From assembly GCA_964423795.1 (NCBI GenBank), contig CAYRGC010000016.1:1-27387 (forward strand): DNA of 27,387 bases, given 5' to 3'. The notes below the pieces were generated by a model. That model had not been told where the DNA came from. It searched no databases and saw nothing but the letters and a program-made list of their open reading frames with translations. This document shows positions 7,601-14,905 of the stretch, piece after piece (position 1 is the stretch's first letter; the number at the start of each line of letters is the position of its first letter). The stretch is from CAYRGC01 sp964423795. Its GTDB lineage: Bacteria > Patescibacteriota > Gracilibacteria > Peribacterales > Peribacteraceae. Position numbers and translations under genes: made by a program.

Positions 7601-8436
7601 ACGAAATCCGTGCTACAGAGAGCTTCCGTCAGGGTATCCCCGACATCATCAAGACGATGCAGCTGCTCAATATGACCATCGGAGCCGATGAGGACATCGT
7701 GGAAAGCCTTGAAGGCATCCTGAAGCTGGGTAACGCGGAAGCCGCGGAGAAGGCCGAAAAAGCGAAGAAGAACGCCGAGGAGGCAGCCAAGAAAGCTGTC
7801 AATAACGCCCAGGAGATTGCAAAGAAGGGCGTTGAGAACGCTCAGAAACAAGCGGACGACGCGGCAAAGGCAGTGAAGAACGCCGAAGAGGCCGCGAAGA
7901 AGGCTGAGGGCGAAGTGAATAGCGCCCAGGAAGCCATGAAAAAGGCTCAACAGGCAGTGAAGAACGCCGAAGAGGCCGCGAAGAAGGCCGCAGGCACACC
8001 GGCGGAAGAGGGTGCAAAAAAGGCGGTGGAGAACGCGCAACAGGCTTTCAAGAAGGCTCAGGAAGAACTGAGTAACGCCCAGGCTCAGGCAAAGAAGGCG
8101 CAAGGCGAGCTCAAGGCCGCACAAGAGAACAGCACGAAAGCTCAGCAGGCCCTCAAAAACGCCCAAGAGGCAGCGAAGAAGGCGCAGGAAGAGGTCAAAA
8201 AGGCCGCACAGGAACTCGTGAAGCAGCTCCAAGGTCAAATCAAAATCCTGGAGCAGAACGCGAAGCAGGCTCAGACGGCCTTGAAGGTAGCAGAGGAGGC
8301 CGCGAAGAAATCGGTTGGCGGACCGGGTGAAGAGGCCGCGAAGAAAGCGGTCGAGAACGCGCAACAGGCAGCGAAGAAGGCTGAGGGCGAACTGAAAAAC
8401 GCCCAGGAGGCCCTGAAGAAGGCCGCAGCGCTCTGA
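4621..8436 (+). CDS. Giant (1271 aa) protein with membrane segments and Lys/Ala repeat tail, unknown function
   Basis: This is a long frame with protein-like composition. It has an N-terminal globular region, a coiled coil at about 277-325 (QRERKQKLEKLSSEMERQ), hydrophobic segments at about 329-345 (FAVAGLGIYALYKMW) and 350-368 (AVPPALLGTYLYLRLV), and a large helical region to about 1035. Residues about 1039-1271 are a repetitive Ala/Lys/Glu/Gln helix built on variants of NAEEAAKKA, resembling LEA or apolipoprotein-type amphipathic helices. There is no signal peptide. It follows the His-rich membrane gene by 3 nt and probably works with it at the membrane. A 1454-codon antisense frame spans it and is judged spurious. 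I do not recognise the family. Confidence 0.85.
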   Translation: MIHSFFLTGRFTPLSERRLCRLSGPVTPGEGPSASVEATNDFIESMLTRARDFVTGEERIKASRANLRSDIAWIQAFETLDFSAPPRGAAMPNVVTPKDVLEAMPADERVAAYYRFIRQILPARMFLPVPPAAAPIAQLNYPDYVRPSPSSAVLPVPAAADRAFVLRIASIVAGKTNTAEIAGLATETSYARIAFQELYPVGSPGFIAEDFRAAVDRLRADLRGRGAAEPTNADLSNPDYLRRNLRPGRFLGWLSAMLAEPGGAVRRIEVERTIVSLNNIEGQRERKQKLEKLSSEMERQKIDKSIAETTEQRNRTIYENFGRMEQWQQFAVAGLGIYALYKMWNSRSRVLNAVPPALLGTYLYLRLVQGDDNALQTMTGAGQTLVNRVGGLLAQTGRSMGILPQDPQEVERSRLALMGRYMDQKAFLSLYPNSLAFLTLSETKMGSLATAFRITGSPRGPFQTSLFAAPRDPLHTEMEGVIRRRNYDRQMVFSMFERDNPRISAALGTVFYHIAAKNPRNRDKVRLVEDARRRAGPLTADGRIDTSYDRITNAAARTAYIDLVRDGSLEATTTHANKDFSTMIAELMAPAAPEAEPDLAEHISVADRYDSTRGFRRAEAGVLAIRERPLDPTREPSLKAFRGEFEETLARLTRAPNPILDPAGAKRYRDAAERILTDVVGEPVRPLPTILYSLHRLEYAVTVAALKRGDGSAVTIEDMNEILEGFDNPGWVQTSASTLGNFINRTLVTLDSGFRDVENIESVKAILRGRFFAGAVNGGNQFASLTKHLNETQSRVHRMRRAREEFVNALDAATIARMGGRGNAELFAGRMMDRPEYQQILIDAERDFAQGVATDLAEAMLSTHRRSGNHLRTLNASERRVTPVEEENIIVASRERANRFFGPPDRPLRGMWFSLAMREHLRGYTPATDLNRSQEPSRMGAINHVRGIATLYMSVQPMPDAEVTTHLRSRVRFVAQNFLSAHTDAVNAGVAQANEIRATESFRQGIPDIIKTMQLLNMTIGADEDIVESLEGILKLGNAEAAEKAEKAKKNAEEAAKKAVNNAQEIAKKGVENAQKQADDAAKAVKNAEEAAKKAEGEVNSAQEAMKKAQQAVKNAEEAAKKAAGTPAEEGAKKAVENAQQAFKKAQEELSNAQAQAKKAQGELKAAQENSTKAQQALKNAQEAAKKAQEEVKKAAQELVKQLQGQIKILEQNAKQAQTALKVAEEAAKKSVGGPGEEAAKKAVENAQQAAKKAEGELKNAQEALKKAAAL
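7869..7988 (+). repeat. 36-bp direct repeat inside the Lys/Ala tail
   Basis: Positions 7869-7904 and 7953-7988 are identical over 36 nt (both start ggcagtgaagaacgccgaag), with a period of 84 nt. Further imperfect copies of gaggccgcgaagaa follow near 8295 and 8331. The DNA-level identity shows recent in-frame duplication, and this region has more A-rich Lys codons than the rest of the gene. Confidence 0.8.
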
Positions 8437-8563
8437 CACATGACGTCGCCCGTACGTATCGCTCTCACGTGCAGGCATTCTTCACCGGCGGCTGAGTCAC
8501 ATTCGTATCAATGCGTAGCGAACGAGTCTTGGCACGCTCCGACTGGTAACGCCTGAGAAACAT

Positions 8564-8623
8564 CACAGTGAGGGCGGCGCTTGCGCGTCGCCCTGTAGGC
8601 TAATCGGCACCTAACTCACTGTG
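8564..8623. repeat. Nested inverted repeat between convergent genes
   Basis: An outer 8-bp inverted repeat, cacagtga (8564-8571) with tcactgtg (8616-8623), encloses a 10-bp hairpin, agggcggcgc (8571-8580) with gcgtcgccct (8585-8594), which has one G-U pair and a TTGC tetraloop. It lies between the stops of the giant gene and the two-TM gene. No T-run follows, so it is not a classic terminator; it could be a stability hairpin, a small RNA or a protein site. Confidence 0.55.
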
Positions 8624-8628
8624 GGTTG

Positions 8629-9135
8629 TCACTTGGCGGGGAGCTTGGCGATCTCCTTGGACTCTTTCACGTTGCCGCGGGCATCGTAGGTAAACATCCA
8701 CAATTCCGCGGGGAGAGGGTTGAAGTTAGCCTTGAGAGGCCACTGCCCGCCCTTCGTGAAGAGACGCAGATCCTTGCCATGCTCGTTACGACCGACGTAG
8801 AGCTTCTTGGTCCCCTTTCCCAGGATGACCTTGAGCGAACCTCCGTCCTTGTCGTCTTGCCAGACGACTTCGTTCCCGGTGTCTTCAGAATCAGCTTCGG
8901 TAGCGACGGCTTCGGCGATCGGACCGTTCTTGACTCCTAGCGTAGCCTGAATGCTCGCCGCCATTGCTGGCGGAAAAGCAACCATGCAAAGCAGGAAACC
9001 AACAACAAGAACGACACCCAAGCCGAGGTAGGTGATCCAGTTATCGGCGCGGCGGCTCCCCCAAACCACGAGGCTGCCACCGACGATCAACAGGATCACG
9101 AGAACCACGATCGCGAGCATTCCAAATCCGGTCAT
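8629..9135 (-). CDS. Two-TM membrane protein with small C-terminal domain, unknown function
   Basis: The ATG at 9135 is chosen because it has a Shine-Dalgarno (AAAGGA, about 8 nt upstream) and begins directly with a membrane segment; the frame extends upstream to 9240, but that part is hairpin-forming leader. The 168-residue product has TM1 at about 4-25 (MLAIVVLVILLIVGGSLVVW) and TM2 at about 33-53 (YLGLGVVLVVGFLLCMVAF). A soluble domain of about 110 residues follows (KVILGKGTKKLYVGRNEHG, ELWMFTYDARGNVKESKEI), predicted mainly beta. It has its own promoter and a leader of about 155 nt. No family is recognised. Confidence 0.75.
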   Translation of the reverse strand: MTGFGMLAIVVLVILLIVGGSLVVWGSRRADNWITYLGLGVVLVVGFLLCMVAFPPAMAASIQATLGVKNGPIAEAVATEADSEDTGNEVVWQDDKDGGSLKVILGKGTKKLYVGRNEHGKDLRLFTKGGQWPLKANFNPLPAELWMFTYDARGNVKESKEIAKLPAK

Positions 9136-9165
9136 GAGACTATCCTTTCGAAAAAGTTTGGACGT

Positions 9166-9241
9166 ACGGCGACAAGCCGTTGTCCGGGGGTTGATTGTCC
9201 GGCTCGCACGGAACACAGTCCGCGCCAGTCGGACAATCAAC
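9166..9241 (-). promoter_or_regulatory. Structured leader of the two-TM gene
   Basis: In the transcript from 9303 toward 9135, a perfect 12-bp stem pairs 9190-9201 (gttgattgtccg on plus) with 9230-9241 (cggacaatcaac) and extends inward by a G-U pair and two more pairs. A second hairpin, acggc/gccgt (9166-9170/9176-9180, loop gacaa), lies closer to the start codon. A small tttcc/ggaaa hairpin is at 9246-9257. Together they make a compact structured 5' UTR just before a Shine-Dalgarno. No known riboswitch class is recognised. Confidence 0.45.
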
Positions 9242-9297
9242 TGCCTTTCCGAAGGAAATCTTTCAGTGAGGTTGGTGTCAAAGATCAGCCAACAGCT

Positions 9298-9326
9298 ATT
9301 GTACTATTGATTATTGACTTTTTCAA
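9298..9326 (-). promoter_or_regulatory. Promoter of the two-TM gene
   Basis: On the minus strand TTGAAA (9326-9321), a 17-bp spacer and TACAAT (9303-9298) make a good sigma-70-type promoter in an AT-rich island. The predicted start near 9291 gives a leader of about 155 nt that contains the hairpins at 9166-9257. Confidence 0.6.
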
Positions 9327-9355
9327 GTATTAGTATATGGAATTAATACATAATA

Positions 9356-9377
9356 TTTTGGCTCTAAAAAGCCAAAA
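9356..9377 (-). terminator. Possible terminator after the HEXXH gene
   Basis: ttttggct (9356-9363) and agccaaaa (9370-9377) form a perfect 8-bp stem with a 6-nt loop, 26 nt beyond the stop at 9404. There is no clean T-run downstream on the minus strand, so termination is only plausible. Confidence 0.4.
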
Positions 9378-9403
9378 GTACATGCTTTTCCCAAGAAGAT
9401 CTC

Positions 9404-11464
9404 TCAGGCCGCCTGATTGTAGTCCACCTCGCTGTCGTCGCCGTCCGTGAACATGCGCTTGAGGAAACCACGACGGCCGGACCCCACGGACTTCGATGCG
9501 GCACGGGCCTTCTCATACCCTGCCGTCACGGCATGCGGCATCGTCGCGCCTTGCGGCCCATGGACGAATCCATGCTCTAGGACATCGTGCAAGTGATTGA
9601 GGACGAATTCACGAACGCTGTTCCCGCCCAGTTTCTGGCGCTCTTCGGGGGGCATCTTCGCCATCATGTCCGCCATCTGTTGATGCTCCGACGCGATCAT
9701 CAAATGGGCCACCTCTATCAGTTGATCCTGGATGTACCAGGTATTCGTGAATTCACCATGTTCGGTGGCTTCGCGAAGCGCATCCCAAGCAGCGCGCAGT
9801 TTTGCTCGATTACCGGCGATTTCGCCCCATGCCGGACGAGCGCGATAGCTAGCAAAAGGCGTAACACCAAAGACACGTGTTCCGAACATCCAGTTCATTC
9901 CCTTGTTCAGCCAATGTATCGGGTTGTAGCGACCGCGCGTCACCAATGGAAGTGAATTGAGTACCCCACCTTCGCCGACGGCACGGGTGACGCCAAGACT
10001 TTCGGCAATGCGGGTCACACGAGCTTCATCCGAACCGCTCGGCGTGAACCGCTTCATGTAACCAGCAATACCACTGAAAACGCCTTGCTGCAACGTGAGA
10101 ACCCCTTTGGCAACATCGCGACGAATCGTGTCGTCGATGAAGTGGGTCTCCTCGGCGGTGAATTCGTTCTCCATGAACATCTGCGCCGCGCGCGAGCGAG
10201 CCATGCGGGGACTGAGATTCTGCGTCCTCTGTAGATACGCTTCGTAAATGCGTAGGATCGCGTCGGAGCCATTCGGCGCCTCGGGCTTCGACGCAGGCTT
10301 CTCATCCTTCTTCGTCTCCTCTTCCTTCATGATTTCGGCAAACTGGGAGGCAAGCTCCAGAGAGATGTTTTTAGGAGAATCCTGAGAAGTCAGATTGGTA
10401 AACACCACGGGCGCACCGGCGAGACGGTGGAATTCACCGCTCGTCGGCATCGAAAGATCACTGATCCTACCGATTTGCGCGCGGATGGCATTGAGATGCT
10501 CGGCGAATCGCCGATAACGACCAAGTTCTTTCGTGAGAGCCTCACGTTCCTGTCGCAATTCCTTGAGCTGCTGCATCTCGTCGCGATTCAGTGTCGGAGG
10601 CGGGCGTCGGAAGGTACGGATGTCATTGTCCACCGTTGTGAATTCGTTCTCGATGTCCCGGCAATTCCGATCACCTGGAATCTCCATTTTCTCCAAATCA
10701 CGGATGAGTCGGCGGAGATCTGCTTTCCTCCCCTTCTTCGCTTCTTCCTCTTTCGTATCGGCCAGTTTCAATATCGACAAAAACGACGGATCAACCAGCA
10801 TCATTTCCCGGGCCATCACCTGCGCCATGCCCATGTTCGTCTCGGAACAGTCTCCGAACCTGTCCCGCAGGTACGGAATATGCAGGATTTCGGCCATCTT
10901 TTTCGCTTCGGCTTCGGGCAAGGTGGAGGAAGGAGTCAGGCCCAGCGCTGCCGCGAACGTGATGCCGAGGCCGTTCAGTTCGCGCATCTCCTTGCCGTTA
11001 ATTTCTGCGAAGATTTCATCGACGCTATGCTGCCTTCGCCAAAAATTATTGCGATAGTTGACATGAGCACGAATGTCACGAATGGGTTGCGCTGCGATGC
11101 CCATCAGCGGCGGCGGCTGCATGGTGTAATCGCCGATGACAACCGGCTGATGATTATGGAGCCATAGATGGTCAAACTCATGCTTGATCGTATGAGGATC
11201 GATATTTTGCGTAGCCGAAGAGATGAGGGCGATATCGGCACTATGCGCGGGATCATGTCCGCTCTCGAGCAGATTCCTATTTTTTCGCTGCTCCATTCTG
11301 TTCGCCTGCCGTGAATTCCTATCGGCGTTCATCAAGTCTCGAAGCCGGTCATGCGTCAAATGCATTTCAACCAAAACGTTCTTCTTGCCTGTCAGTACCT
11401 CGTGACTGGCACGCAAGTGGTCAGGCTGATGGCCGAGAGGGGGCATTGCGCTAGGACCTGCCAT
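9404..11464 (-). CDS. Putative HEXXH zinc metallopeptidase-like protein, lineage-specific
   Basis: The ATG at 11464 is preferred: it has AGAGGA 3 nt upstream, while the longer frame starts at a TTG (11509) that precedes a TATAAT box. The 686-residue product contains HEFDH at residues 95-99 within TIKHEFDHLWLHNH, the zincin HEXXH metal/catalytic motif. A downstream helix, VDEIFAEINGKEM, offers Glu150 or Glu154 as the third ligand, spaced as in gluzincins. The middle (about 225-345) is charged and coiled-coil-like, and the C-terminal half is globular and helical. There is no signal peptide. It lies 55 nt downstream of another unknown gene. The protease role is inferred from motif and spacing only; the fold is unverified. 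Confidence 0.75.
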   Translation of the reverse strand: MAGPSAMPPLGHQPDHLRASHEVLTGKKNVLVEMHLTHDRLRDLMNADRNSRQANRMEQRKNRNLLESGHDPAHSADIALISSATQNIDPHTIKHEFDHLWLHNHQPVVIGDYTMQPPPLMGIAAQPIRDIRAHVNYRNNFWRRQHSVDEIFAEINGKEMRELNGLGITFAAALGLTPSSTLPEAEAKKMAEILHIPYLRDRFGDCSETNMGMAQVMAREMMLVDPSFLSILKLADTKEEEAKKGRKADLRRLIRDLEKMEIPGDRNCRDIENEFTTVDNDIRTFRRPPPTLNRDEMQQLKELRQEREALTKELGRYRRFAEHLNAIRAQIGRISDLSMPTSGEFHRLAGAPVVFTNLTSQDSPKNISLELASQFAEIMKEEETKKDEKPASKPEAPNGSDAILRIYEAYLQRTQNLSPRMARSRAAQMFMENEFTAEETHFIDDTIRRDVAKGVLTLQQGVFSGIAGYMKRFTPSGSDEARVTRIAESLGVTRAVGEGGVLNSLPLVTRGRYNPIHWLNKGMNWMFGTRVFGVTPFASYRARPAWGEIAGNRAKLRAAWDALREATEHGEFTNTWYIQDQLIEVAHLMIASEHQQMADMMAKMPPEERQKLGGNSVREFVLNHLHDVLEHGFVHGPQGATMPHAVTAGYEKARAASKSVGSGRRGFLKRMFTDGDDSEVDYNQAA

Positions 11465-11474
11465 AAATCCTCTT

Positions 11475-11480
11475 ATTATA
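11475..11480 (-). promoter_or_regulatory. -10 box close to the HEXXH gene start
   Basis: A perfect TATAAT on the minus strand ends 11 nt before the ATG at 11464, giving a predicted leader of about 4 nt. No good -35 is seen at 16-18 bp, so it could be a secondary promoter inside an operon. Confidence 0.4.
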
Positions 11481-11519
11481 GCAAAAAAAGGCTTCACGTA
11501 CCATACCAAGAAAGGGCTA

Positions 11520-12914
11520 TTATGCAGCCTTTTCTTTGGGTTTTGCGTCTTTTGGCGGTTCAGCGGGCTTTTCTTCTTTTTTGGCTTCTAATTGAGGAGA
11601 AGGAGCAATTTCCTTCTTCGGCTCTTCCTCTTCATACCCGGCAAATAACTTGAGATGGGCCGCAACGTGACTATCGGCGGATTTGAACAAATCCTTCATT
11701 TTCGTGCCTTTATAGGTACCAGGGGCGACCCCCCCCGATTTCACGACTTTCTTGGATTTATCTTCCTTCGTTTTAGGCTCTTCTTTCTTTTCACTCGCCT
11801 TCTTCAGTTGCTCGCCAAAGTTCTTGGTGACGGCATCGATCTTCTCGTCATATGTCTTTTTGTCGGCGTTGCGGGCCTGGATTTGGGCATCGAGCTGCTC
11901 TTTCATCGTTTTCATAGAATCCTCGGCATCCTTCTTCACCTTTGCCAACTCAGCACGCAACTCCGTCATTTCAGTGCTATTCGGAGTTGCAGTATTCGTC
12001 GACATGCGCGAAAGCATCTCGGCGATCTCGCCGAGCTTGTTGTCGCGTAACGCCTCGCTGATCTCCGGCGGAAAATCTTCAATGGGTTCTTCTTTGAGTC
12101 TTTCCTCTGCCCGGTCTAAGTTCTTCTCCTCTTCATCCAGCAACTTTCCAGCACGAGCCGCCTCGAAATTCGTGCCAAAATTGTTATTCACTGTAACGCC
12201 AGTACCTCTCAATTTTCTATACGCCTTGAGGAGTTTATCATATTTTACACGGAGCTGACGCAGCTCGTTGTGCGCATCGATATCCAGGGAATCATTCGCA
12301 TCGCCGTGCCGTTCATCTGGCGCTTTTGAAGCCCCATTGCTTCCGTTCAATGACGCGGACGGCCCCTTGCCATTCTTTCCGTTCGTCCCTGGCTTATGAG
12401 TGCCATTCGCATGCCCGTTCGAATGATGCGCATCTTCGGCGGGCGCCGCTTCAGTACGAATTTGAGGCGCGATTGCAGAGACGTAATACCGCCCGGCCCT
12501 GGCTACAAGCTCGCGTTTGTCTTTCTCGATCCTCGCGTCGACCCTGGAAAGATCGACCGTTGCCCCCGCCGTGCTTGTCACCCGATTGCGAGTGCCGCCG
12601 ACGATCTGACCGAGCAATTCGTTGCGCCGCGGGCGCTCGTGATACTCGCGAGCTACGGCTTCGGCGAATGCCTTCCACGCATCGGGGACGGCGGATGCTT
12701 TGAGGGTTCCAAGAAAAAGACCATCTGCATTCTGCGAGATTCTGCCGAGAACGGCTTCCTGGTTCCCAGCCGCTGCCTGCCAACGCTCGCGCGCCTCACC
12801 GTCGGTTTTGCCGGCCCTGATCGCGCAGTACTGCGCCCACGCCAACTCCGCAAAAGCCCCGATGAGGGGCGATTGCGGCTCCTGTTCCCGATGGGTGGAG
12901 GAAGTTTCAGTCAT
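11520..12914 (-). CDS. Unknown protein with disordered linker and Glu/Lys-rich coiled coil
   Basis: The 464-residue product has an N-terminal helical domain (about 15-165, LIGAFAELAWAQYCAIRAGK). A Gly/Asn/His/Ser linker follows (about 165-210, HHSNGHANGTHKPGTNGKNG), then coiled-coil stretches (about 215-390) and an acidic, Lys/Pro-rich tail (EEEEPKKEIAPSPQLEAKKE). It is probably cytoplasmic, with no signal or TM segments. An extended -10 lies 17 nt upstream of the ATG without a Shine-Dalgarno. It precedes the HEXXH gene on the same strand by 55 nt. I do not recognise it. Confidence 0.8.
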   Translation of the reverse strand: MTETSSTHREQEPQSPLIGAFAELAWAQYCAIRAGKTDGEARERWQAAAGNQEAVLGRISQNADGLFLGTLKASAVPDAWKAFAEAVAREYHERPRRNELLGQIVGGTRNRVTSTAGATVDLSRVDARIEKDKRELVARAGRYYVSAIAPQIRTEAAPAEDAHHSNGHANGTHKPGTNGKNGKGPSASLNGSNGASKAPDERHGDANDSLDIDAHNELRQLRVKYDKLLKAYRKLRGTGVTVNNNFGTNFEAARAGKLLDEEEKNLDRAEERLKEEPIEDFPPEISEALRDNKLGEIAEMLSRMSTNTATPNSTEMTELRAELAKVKKDAEDSMKTMKEQLDAQIQARNADKKTYDEKIDAVTKNFGEQLKKASEKKEEPKTKEDKSKKVVKSGGVAPGTYKGTKMKDLFKSADSHVAAHLKLFAGYEEEEPKKEIAPSPQLEAKKEEKPAEPPKDAKPKEKAA

Positions 12915-12930
12915 GGTACTGAGACTTCAC

Positions 12931-12939
12931 AGTATAGCA
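12931..12939 (-). promoter_or_regulatory. Extended -10 promoter of the 12914 gene
   Basis: TGC-TATACT on the minus strand (12939-12931) is a good extended -10. The predicted start is near 12924, only about 10 nt before the ATG. Confidence 0.5.
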
Positions 12940-12972
12940 GTTCTTACGCCTTCTGACCATGTTTTCCCGTAC

Positions 12973-14721
12973 TTACTCGGTCAGCTGACGGATGACCTCG
13001 ATCGAAACGCCGTAGTGATTCATGCAATCCATGCGGTGCGCTTCCTTTTCATCTTCTGTAGTTCCGTGTGCCACATAGTCACGGATTTCTTGCTGCTCTT
13101 GGATGCTCAGCCTCTGAAGCTCGGCAGTGACCGCATCTTGCGTCACTTCGGCAAGCACCGGGGCGGCGACGGCTTCCTCGGCCCCTTCGGCCTCATCGCC
13201 AACGGCATCCTCGACCTCCGGAATCTCAGTGCTTTTCGGGACCTCAAGAACGGCCTGCACGCCGGACTGCGTGCCCTCGGTGATCTTTTCCGGCGTCTGC
13301 GCGACGGGCTCGCACACGATGCGCGCATCGGGCGAGATGCGGCTGAAGAGCTTCTTCACAAGATCAGGAGATGCGACCTCCAGATCCGCGGCCGACTTGC
13401 CCAAATTGACCTTTGCCAGATTCTTGGAGAGCAGATAGGACTTGCCGTCGGCGAAGCCCAACGCGACGGCCCCCTCGCCCGAGATCACGACTCCGGGACC
13501 GGAGAGACCCTCGATCTTTATCGGCTTCGGGCCGTTTTTATCCGTAAGAACGCTGCCGACCACCGCCGAACCCGGCGTGAGGTGCTCCAGCATCTTGCGC
13601 ATGGCACTGAAAGTGATGACGCTCACGCCGATGGCATCTTTGGCCGTCTGCTCAAGCTTGGCCTTGTCCTGAGCAGTCATCTGCTCGGGATTGAACGCGA
13701 ACGGCATGCCCTGAGCGTAATTCACCTCCACGCGTGCAACGCTGAGATTTTTCTTCGTTCCCTGGAGACTCCTGAAAAACGCGCTCCGATCGGCTTTGAA
13801 CAGCGCGAGCTTGTCCTCGGAGACCTTTTTGCCCAACGCTCCCGCGATCGAATCGTCCGTGAGGTCCACGGTCTTTTGGCAAAGGGAACGGAGGGTATCC
13901 AAGAGAACGGAGGAAGCAATCGTGCGCTGCACGTCACGGACGCCTTTCTGCTTCGCAAAGTCCTCGAAACGCTCGGACATGCTCCGGAGGAAGGCCTGGA
14001 TGCGCGCATTGCCCTTCTCCGCGCCCTGATGGGCGTGCAAGAACTCGAAGAGCGCCTCGCCCTGCGCCATTTCCTCAAGGAAATCCTCGAATACCTTGCC
14101 GAACACCTCGTCCTTGGCGAGCTGCTCCTTCACGATCTTGGCGGCTGCATAGCGGCTCATGGTGCCCTTCAGCGCCTCCTTGATCGCGGCTGCGGCCTCC
14201 GGAATACGATCGATCACGTCGGCGAAGAAACGCTCGGCTTCCTCAATGCTGTCCACGGGAAGGGAAAGCATGTACTGCCCCTTCTCCTCCTCATTGAAAC
14301 CCGCGCGCTTGGCAACTGCCTGGCGCGTCTTCTCCGTGGAGCGAATCGCTTTCGAAACGGCGGAGAGATTTTGCAGGCGACCCAAGGCGTTCGCCTTGAG
14401 ATCCTCAAGAAACACCGTGAGAGGGATCGCGCCGTTGCCCGCAATGAACTGGCGCAGCTTCTCGGTGGCGCCGTTTTTGGGTTTGGCGTGGTCGAGTCCC
14501 AGACCGACCTGCTGCTCAAACTCCCACACCTTGCCCTGGGTCTTCTGCTTCTGGCCTTCTACGAACGTCGTCAGCTTGGTTCCGGCCTGTTCGCGGACGG
14601 TATCCACGACTTCCGACCGGATCGCAAGCGGGTTCTTGCCGCCCTCAGGCTGTTGGATGAGCTTGCCGCCTTCTGGGACCTTCTTTTCGGAATCCTCGAG
14701 GGGCTTGTTCTGTTCAGTCAT
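12973..14721 (-). CDS. Large helical protein, unknown function
   Basis: The 582-residue product begins MTEQNKPLEDSEKKVPEGGK. It is mostly helical and charged, with no TM segment. Residues about 95-330 are alpha-rich (AERFFADVIDRIPEAAAAIK, KVFEDFLEEMAQGEALFEFL). Residues about 370-450 look beta-rich (GSAVVGSVLTDKNGPKPIKI, GPGVVISGEGAVALGFADGK). An acidic stretch (about 495-530) precedes a final helix. The sequence context has no Shine-Dalgarno but TATAGT at 14747-14742 on the minus strand. A 680-codon plus-strand frame over the same DNA is a shadow. I cannot name a family; it belongs to the run of lineage-specific minus-strand genes here. Confidence 0.8.
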   Translation of the reverse strand: MTEQNKPLEDSEKKVPEGGKLIQQPEGGKNPLAIRSEVVDTVREQAGTKLTTFVEGQKQKTQGKVWEFEQQVGLGLDHAKPKNGATEKLRQFIAGNGAIPLTVFLEDLKANALGRLQNLSAVSKAIRSTEKTRQAVAKRAGFNEEEKGQYMLSLPVDSIEEAERFFADVIDRIPEAAAAIKEALKGTMSRYAAAKIVKEQLAKDEVFGKVFEDFLEEMAQGEALFEFLHAHQGAEKGNARIQAFLRSMSERFEDFAKQKGVRDVQRTIASSVLLDTLRSLCQKTVDLTDDSIAGALGKKVSEDKLALFKADRSAFFRSLQGTKKNLSVARVEVNYAQGMPFAFNPEQMTAQDKAKLEQTAKDAIGVSVITFSAMRKMLEHLTPGSAVVGSVLTDKNGPKPIKIEGLSGPGVVISGEGAVALGFADGKSYLLSKNLAKVNLGKSAADLEVASPDLVKKLFSRISPDARIVCEPVAQTPEKITEGTQSGVQAVLEVPKSTEIPEVEDAVGDEAEGAEEAVAAPVLAEVTQDAVTAELQRLSIQEQQEIRDYVAHGTTEDEKEAHRMDCMNHYGVSIEVIRQLTE

Positions 14722-14862
14722 GGTGAGGGGGGAATGTGGTAACTATAAAACATTTTATAAATATGTCTAGTACCATTCTGTTCAGATGCTGGAACAGAAG
14801 GTTCCGAGAATCAACCACTATAGCTAAGAATTTTGCATTTCACGTATCACAAGCCAAAATGT

Positions 14863-14878
14863 CACATATGGCTATGTG
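14863..14878. terminator. Short hairpin in the 14722-14905 intergenic region
   Basis: cacata (14863-14868) and tatgtg (14873-14878) form a 6-bp stem with a TGGC loop, followed on the plus strand by ccgttttt. It lies just beyond the stop of the minus-strand gene at 14906 and could help end that transcript, but on that strand the T-run is missing. Confidence 0.25.
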
Positions 14879-14905
14879 CCGTTTTTGATCAATTTTTGTA
14901 TTCGA

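Noticed and set aside
4114..8478. 1454-codon open frame on the minus strand
   Set aside because: It is antisense to the His-rich and giant genes. Its product is low-complexity Arg/His/Gly/Leu-rich with no domain logic, as expected for a shadow frame in GC-rich DNA, whereas the plus-strand product has coiled coils and membrane segments.
12700..14742. 680-codon plus-strand open frame
   Set aside because: It is antisense to the 12973-14721 gene and has an Arg/Leu/His-biased composition. The minus-strand frame has a balanced composition and a proper start region.
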